This document shows, piece by piece, positions 50,747-61,396 of a stretch of DNA of 64,000 bases. This DNA comes from Yersinia canariae (GTDB taxonomy: Bacteria; Pseudomonadota; Gammaproteobacteria; Enterobacterales; Enterobacteriaceae). The position numbers and the translations under genes were made by a program. Position 1 is the first letter of the stretch; each line of letters starts with the position of its first letter. Under the pieces are notes generated by a model. That model did not search any database. It had not been told where the DNA came from and was given only the letters and a program-made list of their open reading frames with translations. The DNA is taken from the NCBI RefSeq assembly GCF_009831415.1, contig NZ_CP043727.1:1178001-1242000 (forward strand). The letters are read 5' to 3'.

Positions 50747-53074
50747 ATGCCATCGATGCAAAAACGACACAAAATTTGGGCGCTAGTGCTTATTGTTGTG
50801 CTCTTTCCGGCTGCTTTGTGGCTGGCGGATAAACTTTGGCCGCTACCCTTGACCGAGGCGCAGGTTGCTCGGGTGGTCGTGGCCGAAGATGGCACGCCAT
50901 TATGGCGCTTTGCCGATGCAGATGGGGTATGGCGTTACCCGGTCTCCTTGCGTGATGTTTCTCCTTATTACCTGCAAGCTTTATTGACCTTCGAAGACCG
51001 CTGGTTTTATCGGCACCCTGGAGTGAACCCGCTGTCACTTATCCGCGCCGCTGGGCAGGATTTACGTGCGGGTAAAATTCTTTCTGGCGGCAGTACGTTA
51101 TCGATGCAAGTTGCCCGCCTAATCGACCCTCATCCCCGCACGTTGTTGGGGAAATTGCGGCAAGTTTGGCGAACCGCTCAGTTGGAGTGGCACTTTTCCA
51201 AAGACCAAATTCTCGAAATCTATCTGAATCGCGCCCCTTTTGGCGGCACATTGCAAGGAATTGGCGCGGCCAGTTGGACTTATCTGGGCAAACCTCCCTC
51301 ACAACTGACGCCCGCAGAAGCGGCATTGCTGGCAGCATTACCGCAAGCTCCAAGCCGGTTGCGGCCAGATCGCTACCCACTGCGCGCGAAAGTAGCACGC
51401 GATAAAGTCTTAAACCGACTGGCTGACTATCAGGTGTGGCCAGCGCAGCAAGTTGCTGATATAAAACAAGAAGATATCTGGCTGGCACCGCGACAGGTAC
51501 CCCAATTAGCGCCATTACTGGCCCGGCGCTTAACCAGTGGCAATAAACGGGAAGTGATTCAGACGACTTTAGACGCCGGATTGCAGCGGCAATTAGAAGA
51601 GATGGCTGCGGGGTGGCGTCACCAACTGCCGGAGAAAACGTCGCTAGGATTGCTGGTGGTGGACCATACCACCATGAATGTGCGAGCTTACCTCGGTTCG
51701 GTCGATTTTCAGGACAACAGCCGCTTTGGTCATGTGGATATGGTGAGCGCCTGGCGTTCGCCGGGATCAACACTGAAGCCATTTCTCTATGCCATGGCAC
51801 TTGATGATGGTCTGATTCATGCTGAATCATTGCTGCAAGATGTGCCGCGCCGTTTTGGCGACTATCGGCCCGGTAACTTTGATACGGGATTTCATGGCCC
51901 AGTGAGTGCCAGTGAAGCGCTAGTGCGTTCACTAAACCTCCCCGCCGTGCAATTGCTGGAAGCCTATGGGCCGAAGCGCTTTACTGCCAATTTGCGTAAT
52001 GGCGGCTTAAATTTACGTTTTCCCCTCTACAGTGAGCCGAGTTTAGCCGTGATCCTTGGCGGCACCGGCTCGCGGCTGGATCAGTTGGTTGCGGCGTACA
52101 GCGCTTTTGCTCGTGGAGGAATGGCGGCTACATTGCGCTTTGAACCGCAACAGCAAGTACAGGAACGGCGCTTATTTTCCGCGGGAGCTGCATGGATTAC
52201 CCGGCGCATAATGGCCGGGGAGGCCCGACCATTACCGGATGATATTTTACCTGCCACCGTGCCGCTGGCATGGAAAACCGGCACCAGCTATGGATATCGT
52301 GATGCTTGGGCCATTGGTATTAATGCCCGTTATACCATTGGCGTGTGGGTTGGGCGGCCTGATGGCACACCGGTCGCTGGTCAATTTGGTTACGCCACGG
52401 CAATACCAATTCTCAATCAGGTCAACAATGTGTTGATGACAGCTCTACAACAAAATGGCCGCCGGTTACCTCTTGATCCTCGGCCCCCATCTGTCAGTCG
52501 GGAAGAAATTTGCTGGCCCGGCGGTCAACCACTGGCCATTGGCGATACTAACTGCCGGCAGCGGCGTCAAAGCTGGGTGCTTGATGGCACTCTTCCTCCA
52601 ACATTGGCCGCGCCGGGGCAGGAAAATATTCAAGGGAGCCAGCTCAGTATTTGGCTGAATTCACTGGGGCAGCGGGTTGCCGCTGATTGCCCCAATGCGC
52701 GACTGCAGCAGCTAACACTATGGCCACTGCCACTTGAACCTTGGCTACCGATAACTGAGCGCCGCAGTCAACGGCTACCCGCAGTTAGTCGCGAATGCCC
52801 GCCACAAGGGGATGTTGATGTGGCCCCATTACTGATTTTGGGTATACGCAACGGCACGATAGTGAAGCGTTTGCCGGGCCAGCAACATCTTGACCTTCGT
52901 CTGGCCGTGCAGGGGGGGCGAGGGCAACATTGGTGGTTCCTCAATGGGGAGCAAGTTGCGATAACTGAAAATAATCAATCATGGGTACAAACTTTATCTC
53001 TACCTGGTCGTTATCAGCTTAATGTATTGGATGAAAGTGGGCAGGTCAGTAATTTGGTATTTCGGCTGGACTAG
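50747..53074 (+). CDS. pbpC: Penicillin-binding protein 1C
   Basis: This 775-residue bifunctional class A PBP is anchored by one N-terminal TM segment (about residues 9-27). The glycosyltransferase (GT51) domain has catalytic Glu83 in FEDRWFYRHPGVNPLSL and GGSTLSMQVARL. The transpeptidase domain has Ser341 in SPGSTLKPF and the KTGTSYGYRDAW motif. A C-terminal BiPBP_C domain follows. Start at 50747 follows GGGGGAGG closely; an ATG three codons later is an alternative. Fifty-one bases separate it from yfhM, so they are probably one operon, as in E. coli. Confidence 0.95.
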   Translation: MPSMQKRHKIWALVLIVVLFPAALWLADKLWPLPLTEAQVARVVVAEDGTPLWRFADADGVWRYPVSLRDVSPYYLQALLTFEDRWFYRHPGVNPLSLIRAAGQDLRAGKILSGGSTLSMQVARLIDPHPRTLLGKLRQVWRTAQLEWHFSKDQILEIYLNRAPFGGTLQGIGAASWTYLGKPPSQLTPAEAALLAALPQAPSRLRPDRYPLRAKVARDKVLNRLADYQVWPAQQVADIKQEDIWLAPRQVPQLAPLLARRLTSGNKREVIQTTLDAGLQRQLEEMAAGWRHQLPEKTSLGLLVVDHTTMNVRAYLGSVDFQDNSRFGHVDMVSAWRSPGSTLKPFLYAMALDDGLIHAESLLQDVPRRFGDYRPGNFDTGFHGPVSASEALVRSLNLPAVQLLEAYGPKRFTANLRNGGLNLRFPLYSEPSLAVILGGTGSRLDQLVAAYSAFARGGMAATLRFEPQQQVQERRLFSAGAAWITRRIMAGEARPLPDDILPATVPLAWKTGTSYGYRDAWAIGINARYTIGVWVGRPDGTPVAGQFGYATAIPILNQVNNVLMTALQQNGRRLPLDPRPPSVSREEICWPGGQPLAIGDTNCRQRRQSWVLDGTLPPTLAAPGQENIQGSQLSIWLNSLGQRVAADCPNARLQQLTLWPLPLEPWLPITERRSQRLPAVSRECPPQGDVDVAPLLILGIRNGTIVKRLPGQQHLDLRLAVQGGRGQHWWFLNGEQVAITENNQSWVQTLSLPGRYQLNVLDESGQVSNLVFRLD

Positions 53075-53264
53075 CACAATATCTGATTTGAATTAATTAC
53101 TTTAATTAATTACAAGCAACAACCCATTCTTTATATTTTTTTCTTAATATAATATTTTTATAATAAAAAATATTTTAATAATTTGCCTTCCATTGCGATA
53201 ATATATTTCCTTGAGATTTTTCACTGTTCATTATAATGGTATGAATAACAAGTCTGGAGGGGGT
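53075..53264. promoter_or_regulatory. AT-rich spacer with candidate promoter for the crystallin-like gene
   Basis: Very AT-rich sequence. TTGAGA (53211-53216) and TATAAT (53232-53237) with a 15-base spacer form a plausible but short-spaced promoter. A strong GGAGGGGG ribosome-binding sequence precedes the ATG at 53265. Confidence 0.45.
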
Positions 53265-53948
53265 ATGATAAAATATCAATCTTTTCTGTTACTCATTATT
53301 TTCATTTTAATATTAAGTCGAGATGTATATTCTAATCAGCCCCAAGTCTGCTTTTTTATGGATGAAAATTATCAAGGTGAATCTCTTTGCACGACAGAAG
53401 GTAATTCTGTTGATGCCCTTCCCTCTAAATGGAATGACAGGATATCGTCTATTAAAATCCCTTATGGTATGGTGGTTTCAGTTTCTAAAGATGTGAATTT
53501 CTCAGGTAAGACATTGACTTTCAAGGATGATGTTGATTCATTGCTTTTACTGAAATGGGCAAATTTGAATAATGAAATTAGCTCTTTTAGAGTCAGAAGT
53601 GCGGCTTGTTTTTATGAGTTTGATGGGTTTTCTGGTGAGTCATTTTGTTTGTCGGGTAATGAAAGTATCGATCTTTATCAAAATAATAAACCCGCCAATA
53701 AGTATCATATTGTAAATCCATTCAATGACAGGATTAGTTCCATATCAATACCAGATGACACTCATGTTACTATTTACGCAGATGATGAATATACAGGAAA
53801 ATATTTTGTTCTAATGAATAATTTCTCAAGTGATGAATTAGAGAAAATTGGCATGAGCAAGGAGATAACCAGCATTAAGGTTGTTCAACAAGAGGCGTTC
53901 ATTTGTGATCAATATTGTGTTGTTAAAGGAATATTACCTATTCCATAA
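53265..53948 (+). pseudogene. Exported beta/gamma-crystallin-like protein, N-terminal part before an in-frame stop
   Basis: 227 residues begin with a signal peptide (MIKYQSFLLLIIFILILSRD). Two beta/gamma-crystallin-like repeats follow: CFFMDENYQGESLCTTEG with RISSIKIP near residue 25, and CFYEFDGFSGESFCLSGN with RISSISIP near residue 120. A further partial repeat (VTIYADDEYTGKYFVL) is near residue 175. Such domains often bind calcium or occur in secreted proteins and protease inhibitors. The frame ends at a TAA (53946-53948), but the same reading frame continues open for 601 codons directly afterwards. I therefore treat this as the 5' part of one larger gene carrying a nonsense mutation. Composition is much more AT-rich than the flanking pbpC and ndk. 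Confidence 0.7.
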
Positions 53949-55754
53949 GGGTATGGTTTCGGATCCTATTGGTTAGACGACAGAGTTAAAAATAAAGAAG
54001 CATTAATTAGTTTTTATTTTAGTGGACGTGATAATTACTCACTTGATTTTTTTGATAATGTAATTATTAGAGTTTTAGATGAGGTGATATTTTTTATTCA
54101 TAAAAATCATGAAGAAAATAGTTTTATTTTTGAACTGGATAAAAGGAGTGATACATTATCATTTCTACTGCGGTTTAATGGTGGGTATTCTGAAGTTCAA
54201 TTTATTGAATCTATAGGAAGTAAACCATTATATATTTCACCAATAGTTGGTTCTCTATTTGACTTTGGTTTTAGTAATATCAATCTCAAGGTGAATAGTA
54301 CTAGTGAAAATAATTTATTGGTTATTAATAAAATAGTATTAACAGCCGAAAAAAACTTTTCTCGCTTAGAACGTGGCGCTATTGAAACAGCCGCCTGTTG
54401 GCTTATGCCTATCATGAGTATTTATAACTATGTTATTCAGGGTAAGTGTAATCAGGTAGATAGATTTGTAAGTAACACTCATGATTTTTTTGATAAAAAT
54501 GACGATAAAATATTACAAATATCTGGATCGGCAAAACCATATCCAAAAATAAAGGCTAATGATCCCATTGAGTTTGACGCACCCTCGGTAGATTTCTCGT
54601 CTAAAGTTGAAGGTGAATTAACCCATATTAATACGGATATGAGAGGGGAGGCTCTCACTGTACCGGCAACGGCATTGGCCTGTAATGTTTCTCTGAAAGA
54701 ACAATTACTTCCTCACCTGCGCCATCGCCGTGATCTGATGTCCGGTTGTGTTGAATGGACATTAAATATTTTGACTGATTTCACTTTGCTATTTGGTAGA
54801 AATGTGGCCGATTGGAATTCTGCACATTTTGGTCAGGTTATTGAAAATATTATTAAAGAGGGGAATATAGGGCAAGGAGCCTCGAATAGCGAAGTTGAAA
54901 AGCGTTTAGTCGAAAATGTCCAGAAACACTTGGCTGAAAGTGATAGTGATTTAATTAATATAAAAACTGCATTTGATTTTTCACAACTTAGCTATGCAGA
55001 TTATTTGCAACATCATGATGCTGAGACAGAAGTACATCCGCCACTCATTGCGCAAGAATTACCAATGGGGCGTTATGAATTAGCGCTACAGAACTTCCAA
55101 TTTATTGAGACAGTACCGCGTATTCGTCGGCACGGGCAGTGGATGGAAGACACTGAATTACATTTTGAGACAGAAGTAATTAGCGGAGCCACCGATGACA
55201 CATTGGCAGCACGGCAAGCTATTCTGCCCGTGATTAATAAATGGCGGCGCACATATTATCAGACTAGCGCACGGTCACTCACGACCATCCCGCCAAATGA
55301 AAGTAGCCATAATCCGGCAACTACCGATGAGGTTGTTGAGAATGAACAAGCTATTTCTGGTCATACCGCAGTGGCCGATAATCCCGCCGTGACTGATGAC
55401 TCTGTTATTGAGGCTGCGCGTTTGGTGAGTGATGTTGTTCAAAGTTGGTTAAGAACCAGCCGCGACGACTATATCTATGTTGTTGTTCGTCTCTCGGGGC
55501 AGATAGTCAGTATTACGATGGCGATAGATATTAATGAATCAGATACTGGTATTGCCGGTTCATTGACGAATCCTGATTACGTCCTGCGCCCAGAAGTGGA
55601 GGGCGGGATTAGAGGCGCGGGGACCGCGGCAATCAGAGCTTTGGCCGACCACCTGAGTAAAAAAGGCAAACGATCTTTGGTATCAGATGTAATTAGTCGG
55701 CCATCCGCCATTGTGAAAAAGAAAGTGGGTTTCAAATTTATCAATGAGCTGTGA
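53949..55754 (+). pseudogene. C-terminal part of the same gene: large unknown region with GNAT-like end
   Basis: This frame is exactly in phase with the crystallin-like gene upstream and open from just after its TAA to the TGA at 55752-55754. It has no ATG or ribosome-binding site near its beginning. The first part (about 200 codons) is AT-rich and unrecognised. The middle contains a Cys- and His-containing segment (LRHRRDLMSGCVEWTL). The last 95 residues look like a GNAT acetyltransferase fold: YIYVVVRLSGQIVSITMA, then RGAGTAAIRALADHLSKKG (acetyl-CoA loop motif) and PSAIVKKKVGFKFI. This assignment is by pattern only. From about 54650 the composition approaches the chromosomal average, so the gene may be a mosaic. 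Confidence 0.6.
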
Positions 55755-55900
55755 CTCGATATCTATCTATTTTGCGGCAATCTCAGTGCAGCAAACCGAT
55801 TTCTATGTGAAATGTGAGTTGTGCATAAAAATAAGCAATTAAGATAAATATTTTTTAATGAAATGTTGTAATTCCCGTATGCAAGTGCCAAACACACACA

Positions 55901-55926
55901 TATAATCGGCGGCCACTGTACAGTGG
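55901..55926 (+). promoter_or_regulatory. ndk promoter with palindrome at the start point
   Basis: TATAAT (55901-55906) is followed by a perfect 14-bp palindrome CCACTGTACAGTGG (55913-55926), which would cover the transcription start. The position suits a repressor operator; I cannot name the protein. No good -35 is visible. Confidence 0.45.
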
Positions 55927-56044
55927 TCGGCATAATTTTGTAGTAAAGGAACTGTCCGCCAGCCAAACCTAAGCGCTCATTGATGATGCTTATCGGGGCG
56001 GGTTCCGAGTCCGGTCAATATTATAATACCTAATAGAGGTTATC

Positions 56045-56473
56045 ATGGCTTTAGAACGTACTTTCTCCATTATCAAACCAAATGCTGTTGCTAATAATGA
56101 CATCGGTGCCATTTATGCGCGTTTTGAAAGTGCTGGCTTCAAAATTATTGCTGCTAAAATGCTGCACCTGACTAAAGAGCAAGCTGAAGGTTTTTACGCA
56201 GAACATAAAGGTCGCCCATTCTTCGATGGTTTGGTTGAGTTTATGACTTCTGGCCCAATTATGGTTCAGGTTCTGGAAGGCGAAAATGCAGTTCAACGTC
56301 ACCGTGATATCATGGGCGCAACTAACCCAGATAATGCACTGGCAGGTACACTGCGTGCTGACTTTGCCGATAGCTTCACCGCGAATGCGGTACACGGTTC
56401 TGATGCTGTTGAATCAGCTCAACGTGAAATTGCTTATTTCTTCGCCGCAGATGAAATTTTTCCGCGCAGCTAA
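56045..56473 (+). CDS. ndk: Nucleoside diphosphate kinase
   Basis: Ndk transfers the gamma-phosphate between nucleoside triphosphates and diphosphates and balances NTP pools. The 142-residue protein has the active-site His in the NAVHGSDA motif (about residue 117) and the N-terminal [17 protein letters not shown] precedes the ATG. In E. coli ndk directly follows pbpC; here the crystallin-like gene is inserted between them. Confidence 0.97.
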   Translation: MALERTFSIIKPNAVANNDIGAIYARFESAGFKIIAAKMLHLTKEQAEGFYAEHKGRPFFDGLVEFMTSGPIMVQVLEGENAVQRHRDIMGATNPDNALAGTLRADFADSFTANAVHGSDAVESAQREIAYFFAADEIFPRS

Positions 56474-56582
56474 TTAATTGATTCAATGCAGGAATGGCCG
56501 CTATTTAATCAACTGAAACAATAAAGTTGACCCAGCACCTTTCCAATCATGGAATCCATGCTTTAAAATTCGTACAATGCCG

Positions 56583-56612
56583 CGCCCCGGTGGAGACATC
56601 TCTCCCGGGGCG
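56583..56612 (+). terminator. Hairpin after ndk
   Basis: GCCCC and GGAGA pair with TCTCC and GGGGC around a small loop. The following sequence (TTCTATTATTTATT) is only moderately T-rich. It may end ndk or lie in the rlmN leader. Confidence 0.55.
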
Positions 56613-56700
56613 TTCTATTATTTATTCATCGCCGTTTCGAAAGCCGTACCCGGTTTAAAGCGCAGCGCCGTAAAGTGTAACAACGAGGCCACGACAACTC

Positions 56701-57897
56701 ATGTCTGAACAATTATTAACTGCATCAATGCCGATTGATGCTGCCCCCCAGTCTGACAACGCGGTTGAAACTACTGCACCTGTCAGCAGCAAAATCAATC
56801 TGCTTGATTTAAATCGTCAGCAAATGCGCGAATTTTTTGCCGAGATGGGCGAAAAGCCTTTCCGTGCAGATCAGGTCATGAAGTGGATGTATCACTATTG
56901 CTACGATGATTTCGAGCAAATGACCGACATTAATAAAGTGCTGCGCGCCAAGTTACAGCGGGTAGCAGAAATCCGTGCGCCTGAAGTGGCGGAAGAACAG
57001 CGCTCAATAGATGGCACCATTAAATGGGCAATCAAAGTTGGCGATCAGCAAGTCGAGACGGTTTATATCCCCGAAGGTGAGCGCGCGACCCTGTGTGTGT
57101 CATCTCAGGTAGGTTGCGCATTAGAATGTAAATTCTGTTCAACCGCGCAGCAAGGCTTTAACCGTAACCTCCGCGTGTCTGAAATCATTGGTCAGGTATG
57201 GCGGGCAGCGAAAATTATTGGGTCATTAAAATCGACCGGCACTCGCCCTATCACCAACGTGGTGATGATGGGAATGGGTGAGCCGCTGTTGAACCTGAAT
57301 AACGTGGTACCCGCGATGGATATCATGATGGACGACTTTGGTTTTGGCTTATCCAAACGCCGTGTGACCTTGTCCACCTCAGGCGTGGTGCCTGCATTAG
57401 ATAAATTAGGTGATATGATTGACGTCGCCTTGGCCATCTCGTTGCATGCTCCTACCGATGATATCCGCGATGAAATTGTGCCAATCAATCGTAAATACAA
57501 TATTGAAACTTTCCTGGCTGCGGTTCGTCGCTATTTGGCGAAATCCAATGCTAATGGTGGGCGGGTTACAGTTGAATACGTTATGCTGGATCACATCAAT
57601 GACAGCACTGAGCAAGCTCATCAGTTAGCGGAATGTTTGAAAGATACGCCGTGTAAGATTAACTTGATCCCATGGAACCCGTTCCCAGGGGCACCTTATG
57701 GCCGTAGTTCAAATAGCCGGGTGGATCGTTTCTCTAAAGTATTGATGGAATATGGTTTTACGACTATCGTCCGTAAGACACGTGGTGATGATATCGATGC
57801 GGCATGTGGCCAATTGGCCGGTGAGGTGATTGACCGCACCAAGCGCACTTTGAAAAAGAAAATGGCGGGTGAACCTATCGCCATTAAAACAGTCTGA
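56701..57897 (+). CDS. rlmN: Dual-specificity RNA methyltransferase RlmN
   Basis: RlmN is a radical-SAM enzyme that makes 2-methyladenosine at 23S rRNA A2503 and tRNA A37. The 398-residue protein has the radical-SAM cluster motif CALECKFC (about residue 140), the SAM-binding MGMGEPLLN segment, and a conserved Cys near the C-terminus ([13 protein letters not shown]). Gene order ndk-rlmN-(pilW)-rodZ-ispG follows E. coli apart from pilW. Confidence 0.97.
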   Translation: MSEQLLTASMPIDAAPQSDNAVETTAPVSSKINLLDLNRQQMREFFAEMGEKPFRADQVMKWMYHYCYDDFEQMTDINKVLRAKLQRVAEIRAPEVAEEQRSIDGTIKWAIKVGDQQVETVYIPEGERATLCVSSQVGCALECKFCSTAQQGFNRNLRVSEIIGQVWRAAKIIGSLKSTGTRPITNVVMMGMGEPLLNLNNVVPAMDIMMDDFGFGLSKRRVTLSTSGVVPALDKLGDMIDVALAISLHAPTDDIRDEIVPINRKYNIETFLAAVRRYLAKSNANGGRVTVEYVMLDHINDSTEQAHQLAECLKDTPCKINLIPWNPFPGAPYGRSSNSRVDRFSKVLMEYGFTTIVRKTRGDDIDAACGQLAGEVIDRTKRTLKKKMAGEPIAIKTV

Positions 57898-58024
57898 TTC
57901 ATAATGCTAATTGTTTGTGTATAACTATTTGTTATTCAACTTATAATTTGTTCGATAATCGGCGTTAAAAAGGTTATTCAAAAGTCAGTAATGGGAATAA
58001 CATGAGCAGCTAGATTGGGTGCTC

Positions 58025-58151
58025 ATAGGCCAAATCGATTTCAAGGTACAAGAAAGTGGCGAGCAAGAAAATTCTCAAATGCTTAACTTCGGTCACGTGA
58101 TTTGGGAACGAAAGCAGCCAACACACCTGTAGATTGAAATATGATGGATAT
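58025..58151. repeat. Degenerate ERIC-type repeat upstream of pilW
   Basis: This 127-bp element, exactly the usual ERIC length, has a recognisable but decayed sequence. The left half has CCAAAT...GTACAAGAAAGTGGCGAGCAAG. The right half has GCAGCCAACACACCTGTAGA followed by TTGAAATATGATGGATAT. The central arms are poorly preserved. It lies in the rlmN-pilW gap and probably forms part of the pilW leader or promoter region. Confidence 0.7.
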
Positions 58152-58179
58152 CTTCACATATAAGGACAATTGAGAAAGC

Positions 58180-58929
58180 ATGAAGCTGACAAGACTGTGG
58201 AGAGTTTGCCTGATAGCGACTGTATTGGCTGGTTGTTCTGGCTCATCGCCGGAAAAAGTGAGCCAACCCGCCGCAGGGCAAACACGTTTACAACTGGGTT
58301 TAGAATATCTGGCGCAAGGTGACCTTAATGCTGCGCGGCAGAATCTTGAGAAGGCTGTAGCGGCGGATCCACAGGATTATCGCGCTCAATTGGGTATGGC
58401 TTTTTATGAGCAACGTATCGGCGAAAATGATGCGGCAGAGCAGCGCTATCAGCAAGCAATGAAACTGGCACCAGGAAATGGCACTGTACTGAATAATTAC
58501 GGTGCGTTTCTGTGTAGTTTAGGGCAGTATGTACCGGCCCAACAACAGTTTAGCGCAGCCGTGCTGTCACCTGATTACGGTCAGGTTGCAAATAGTCTGG
58601 AAAACGCGGGATATTGCTTTTTACGGGCGAATCAAAATGACCAGGCTCGGGTACTCTTGAGTCGGGCATTGAAATATGACCCTGATAAGGGTGAGCCGCT
58701 GCTCGCAGAAGCTCAAAGGCATTTTGGAGAAGGGAATCGCGCTCAGGCGCAACTATTACTGGATGTTTATCAACATGTACTTCCAGCCAGTGCTGAAAGT
58801 TTATGGTTACAAATTCGTTTCGCCGCGCTAGCAGGCCGTCAAGATAGTGTACAACGCTATGGCAAGCAGCTTGCGCGAAGTTTTCCACAATCCAAACAGT
58901 ACCAGCATTTTCTAGCTAATGAATACTGA
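58180..58929 (+). CDS. pilW: PilW/PilF-like TPR lipoprotein
   Basis: This 249-residue outer-membrane lipoprotein has a signal peptide ending in LAGC (Cys19) and several tetratricopeptide repeats ([20 protein letters not shown] near residue 43, then at 34-residue intervals). It matches the PilF/PilW family that helps secretin assembly and stability in type IV pilus systems. No pilus genes lie nearby, so a broader envelope role is possible. Its stop overlaps the rodZ start by 11 bases, so they are co-translated. E. coli K-12 has no copy here as far as I recall. Confidence 0.88.
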   Translation: MKLTRLWRVCLIATVLAGCSGSSPEKVSQPAAGQTRLQLGLEYLAQGDLNAARQNLEKAVAADPQDYRAQLGMAFYEQRIGENDAAEQRYQQAMKLAPGNGTVLNNYGAFLCSLGQYVPAQQQFSAAVLSPDYGQVANSLENAGYCFLRANQNDQARVLLSRALKYDPDKGEPLLAEAQRHFGEGNRAQAQLLLDVYQHVLPASAESLWLQIRFAALAGRQDSVQRYGKQLARSFPQSKQYQHFLANEY

Positions 58930-59935
58930 AGCCTCCCAAGATCAAACTGTTCCAGAGACGACAGGTGTGCGCCTGCGTCAAGCCCGTGAAGCACTAGGGC
59001 TAACTCAGCAGATGGTTGCAGAACGTCTGTGTCTGAAAGTATCCACAATCCGTGATATTGAGGAGGATAAAGCACAAGCTAACCTCGCCTCGACATTCCA
59101 CCGTGGTTACATTCGTTCTTACGCTAAATTAGTTCACCTTCCTGAGGATGAACTGTTGCCGATGTTGGAAAAGCAAGCGCCTATCCGAGCGGCAAAAGTT
59201 GCTCCAATGCAAAGTTTCTCATTGGGTAAAAAGCATAAAAAACGTGATGGCTGGTTGATGAGTTTCACCTGGCTTATTGTGTTGGTGGTGCTAGGCCTGA
59301 CAGGAGCATGGTGGTGGCAAAATCATCAGGCGCAGCAAGCAGAAATAGTCACTATGGCTGATCAATCTTCTGCTCAACTGTCGCAAAATGGCGGGCAATC
59401 TGTGCCGCTGTCTGATGATAATAGCAGTCCTGCAGCACCTACGGATACCCAAGCTCCGGTCGCGAATAGCGAGCCTTCTACTCCAATAGCAAATGGCACT
59501 GCGCCTGCGACGAGCAGTGTAGCACCTGCGGGTACGGCGAATAGCCGTGCCGATACCACAACCTCTCAAGGAACAACTTCAGCGGAGTCTGCGGTTGTTT
59601 CGCCCAGTCAGGCACCTTTGCCTGATGTTTCTACCGCGCAATCACCCTTGCCTACAGCAGATGCTGGGGTGGCAGGGGCTGCATCATCAGTCGGCTCATT
59701 GGTCATGAATTTTACCGCTGACTGTTGGTTACAGGTTGTTGATGCGAGCGGAAAAACATTATTTAGCGGTATCCAAAAAGGGGGCGCGACCCTCAATCTA
59801 TCAGGGACAGCGCCCTACAAACTGACCATTGGTGCACCTGGTGCATTAACGATTACGTATCAGGGTAACCCAGTAGATCTGAGTAAGTTTATTAAGGCTA
59901 ATCGCGTAGCCCGCCTGACTGTCGGTGTAGAGTAA
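58919..59935 (+). CDS. rodZ: Cytoskeleton protein RodZ
   Basis: RodZ links MreB to the elongasome and keeps rod shape. The 338-residue protein has an N-terminal cytosolic helix-turn-helix (about residues 18-80, [21 protein letters not shown]), a basic juxtamembrane stretch (KKHKKRDG), one TM segment (about residues 113-132), a long Ser/Thr/Ala/Pro-rich periplasmic linker, and a C-terminal beta domain ([20 protein letters not shown]). It is translationally coupled to pilW. Confidence 0.95.
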   Translation: MNTEASQDQTVPETTGVRLRQAREALGLTQQMVAERLCLKVSTIRDIEEDKAQANLASTFHRGYIRSYAKLVHLPEDELLPMLEKQAPIRAAKVAPMQSFSLGKKHKKRDGWLMSFTWLIVLVVLGLTGAWWWQNHQAQQAEIVTMADQSSAQLSQNGGQSVPLSDDNSSPAAPTDTQAPVANSEPSTPIANGTAPATSSVAPAGTANSRADTTTSQGTTSAESAVVSPSQAPLPDVSTAQSPLPTADAGVAGAASSVGSLVMNFTADCWLQVVDASGKTLFSGIQKGGATLNLSGTAPYKLTIGAPGALTITYQGNPVDLSKFIKANRVARLTVGVE

Positions 59936-60055
59936 TATTGTGTTTTTGACAAACAACTCTGTGGTTCTAACAAACAGCCATTGTCTTATGAATGGTTGTG
60001 GTTTTGAAAGACTGCTTTGTTGCGAAAACTACACGACTGTAAAGGAGAGTGTGTA

Positions 60056-61180
60056 ATGCATAACGAATCACCTATTATCCGACGTAAATCGACTCGGATT
60101 TACGTCGGTAAAGTGCCAATTGGTGATGGTGCACCGATTGCAGTGCAATCGATGACCAATACTAAGACGACTGATGTTGATGCGACGGTTGCCCAAATTA
60201 GGGCATTGGAACGTGTCGGCGTGGATATCGTGCGAGTCTCAGTGCCGACTATGGATGCGGCTGAGGCTTTCAAGTTAATCAAACAGCAGTCAAATGTTCC
60301 GCTGGTTGCCGATATCCATTTTGATTACCGTATTGCGCTGAAAGTTGCGGAATACGGCGTTGATTGCTTGCGAATTAATCCCGGAAACATAGGTTCGGAA
60401 GATCGTATTCGTTCTGTGGTTGATTGTGCTCGTCACCACAATATCCCTATCCGCATTGGTATCAATGGTGGGTCGCTGGAGAAAGATATTCAGGAAAAAT
60501 ATGGCGAACCTACGCCAGAAGCCCTGCTTGAATCCGCGATGCGTCATGTTGATATTCTTGATCGCCTCAATTTTGATCAGTTTAAAGTGAGTGTAAAAGC
60601 CTCCGATGTTTTCCTGGCTGTAAACTCCTACCGTCTGTTGGCCAAGCAAATTAATAACCCTTTGCACTTAGGGATCACTGAGGCCGGTGGTGCGCGCAGT
60701 GGTTCTGTAAAGTCTGCTGTTGGGTTGGGCTTGCTGTTGTCAGAAGGGATTGGCGATACTTTGCGTATCTCACTGGCAGCGGATCCCGTGGAAGAAGTCA
60801 AAGTTGGTTTTGATATTCTTAAATCGCTGCGGATCCGTTCGCGTGGGATTAACTTTATCGCCTGCCCAACCTGTTCCCGCCAAGAGTTTGATGTTATCGG
60901 CACAGTAAATGCGTTGGAGCAGCGGTTAGAAGACCTGATTACCCCAATGGATGTGTCTATCATTGGCTGCGTAGTCAATGGGCCGGGCGAAGCATTGGTG
61001 TCGACCATTGGTGTGACTGGCGCACACAACAAAAGTGGTTTCTACGAAGATGGTGTTCGTCAGAAAGAGCGTTTTGATAACGAAAAGATGATTGACCAGT
61101 TAGAAGCAAAAATTCGAGCAAAAGCATCTATGCTTGATGCGAACAATCGGATAGTTATCAATATGTTGGATGATAAATAA
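60056..61180 (+). CDS. ispG: 4-hydroxy-3-methylbut-2-en-1-yl diphosphate synthase
   Basis: IspG (GcpE) reduces MEcPP to HMBPP in the MEP isoprenoid pathway using a [4Fe-4S] cluster. The 374-residue protein has a TIM barrel ([24 protein letters not shown]) and a cluster domain with cysteines in ACPTCSRQ (about residue 270) and [10 protein letters not shown] (about residue 305). I chose the ATG at 60056 because AAAGGAGAG lies upstream and the N-terminus then matches E. coli. A terminator follows. Confidence 0.97.
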   Translation: MHNESPIIRRKSTRIYVGKVPIGDGAPIAVQSMTNTKTTDVDATVAQIRALERVGVDIVRVSVPTMDAAEAFKLIKQQSNVPLVADIHFDYRIALKVAEYGVDCLRINPGNIGSEDRIRSVVDCARHHNIPIRIGINGGSLEKDIQEKYGEPTPEALLESAMRHVDILDRLNFDQFKVSVKASDVFLAVNSYRLLAKQINNPLHLGITEAGGARSGSVKSAVGLGLLLSEGIGDTLRISLAADPVEEVKVGFDILKSLRIRSRGINFIACPTCSRQEFDVIGTVNALEQRLEDLITPMDVSIIGCVVNGPGEALVSTIGVTGAHNKSGFYEDGVRQKERFDNEKMIDQLEAKIRAKASMLDANNRIVINMLDDK

Positions 61181-61211
61181 GCATCCTGAACCATTGGTTA
61201 GTCATGAATAC

Positions 61212-61237
61212 AAAAAAGCGGGCGCGGCCCGCTTTAT
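61212..61237 (+). terminator. Terminator after ispG
   Basis: AAAGCGGGC pairs with GCCCGCTTT around a three-base loop, 31 bases after the ispG stop. Confidence 0.8.
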
Positions 61238-61270
61238 ATTGAGGCTGAAAGAGGTAACAAATTGTCGCCA

Positions 61271-61300
61271 TTGAATATGTAGGCGGCAAGCCTCTATAAT
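61271..61300 (+). promoter_or_regulatory. hisS promoter
   Basis: TTGAAT (61271-61276), an 18-base spacer and a perfect TATAAT (61295-61300) lie about 97 bases before the hisS start. Confidence 0.65.
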
Positions 61301-61396
61301 CGGCTTTATTTTTTGCACTATCCCCAATGTTATTGGCGTTGCTACTGACACCGCGGCAACACAAGTGGATTGGGTATAAAACTACAGAGAACAGAC

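Noticed and set aside
51039..51932. 297-codon minus-strand frame inside pbpC
   Set aside because: It is antisense to conserved penicillin-binding motifs and has no recognisable product.
54084..55754. Treating the downstream half of the crystallin-like gene as an independent gene starting near 54084
   Set aside because: The only nearby start is a GTG without a ribosome-binding site, and the frame is open and protein-like for 45 codons before it, right back to the TAA.
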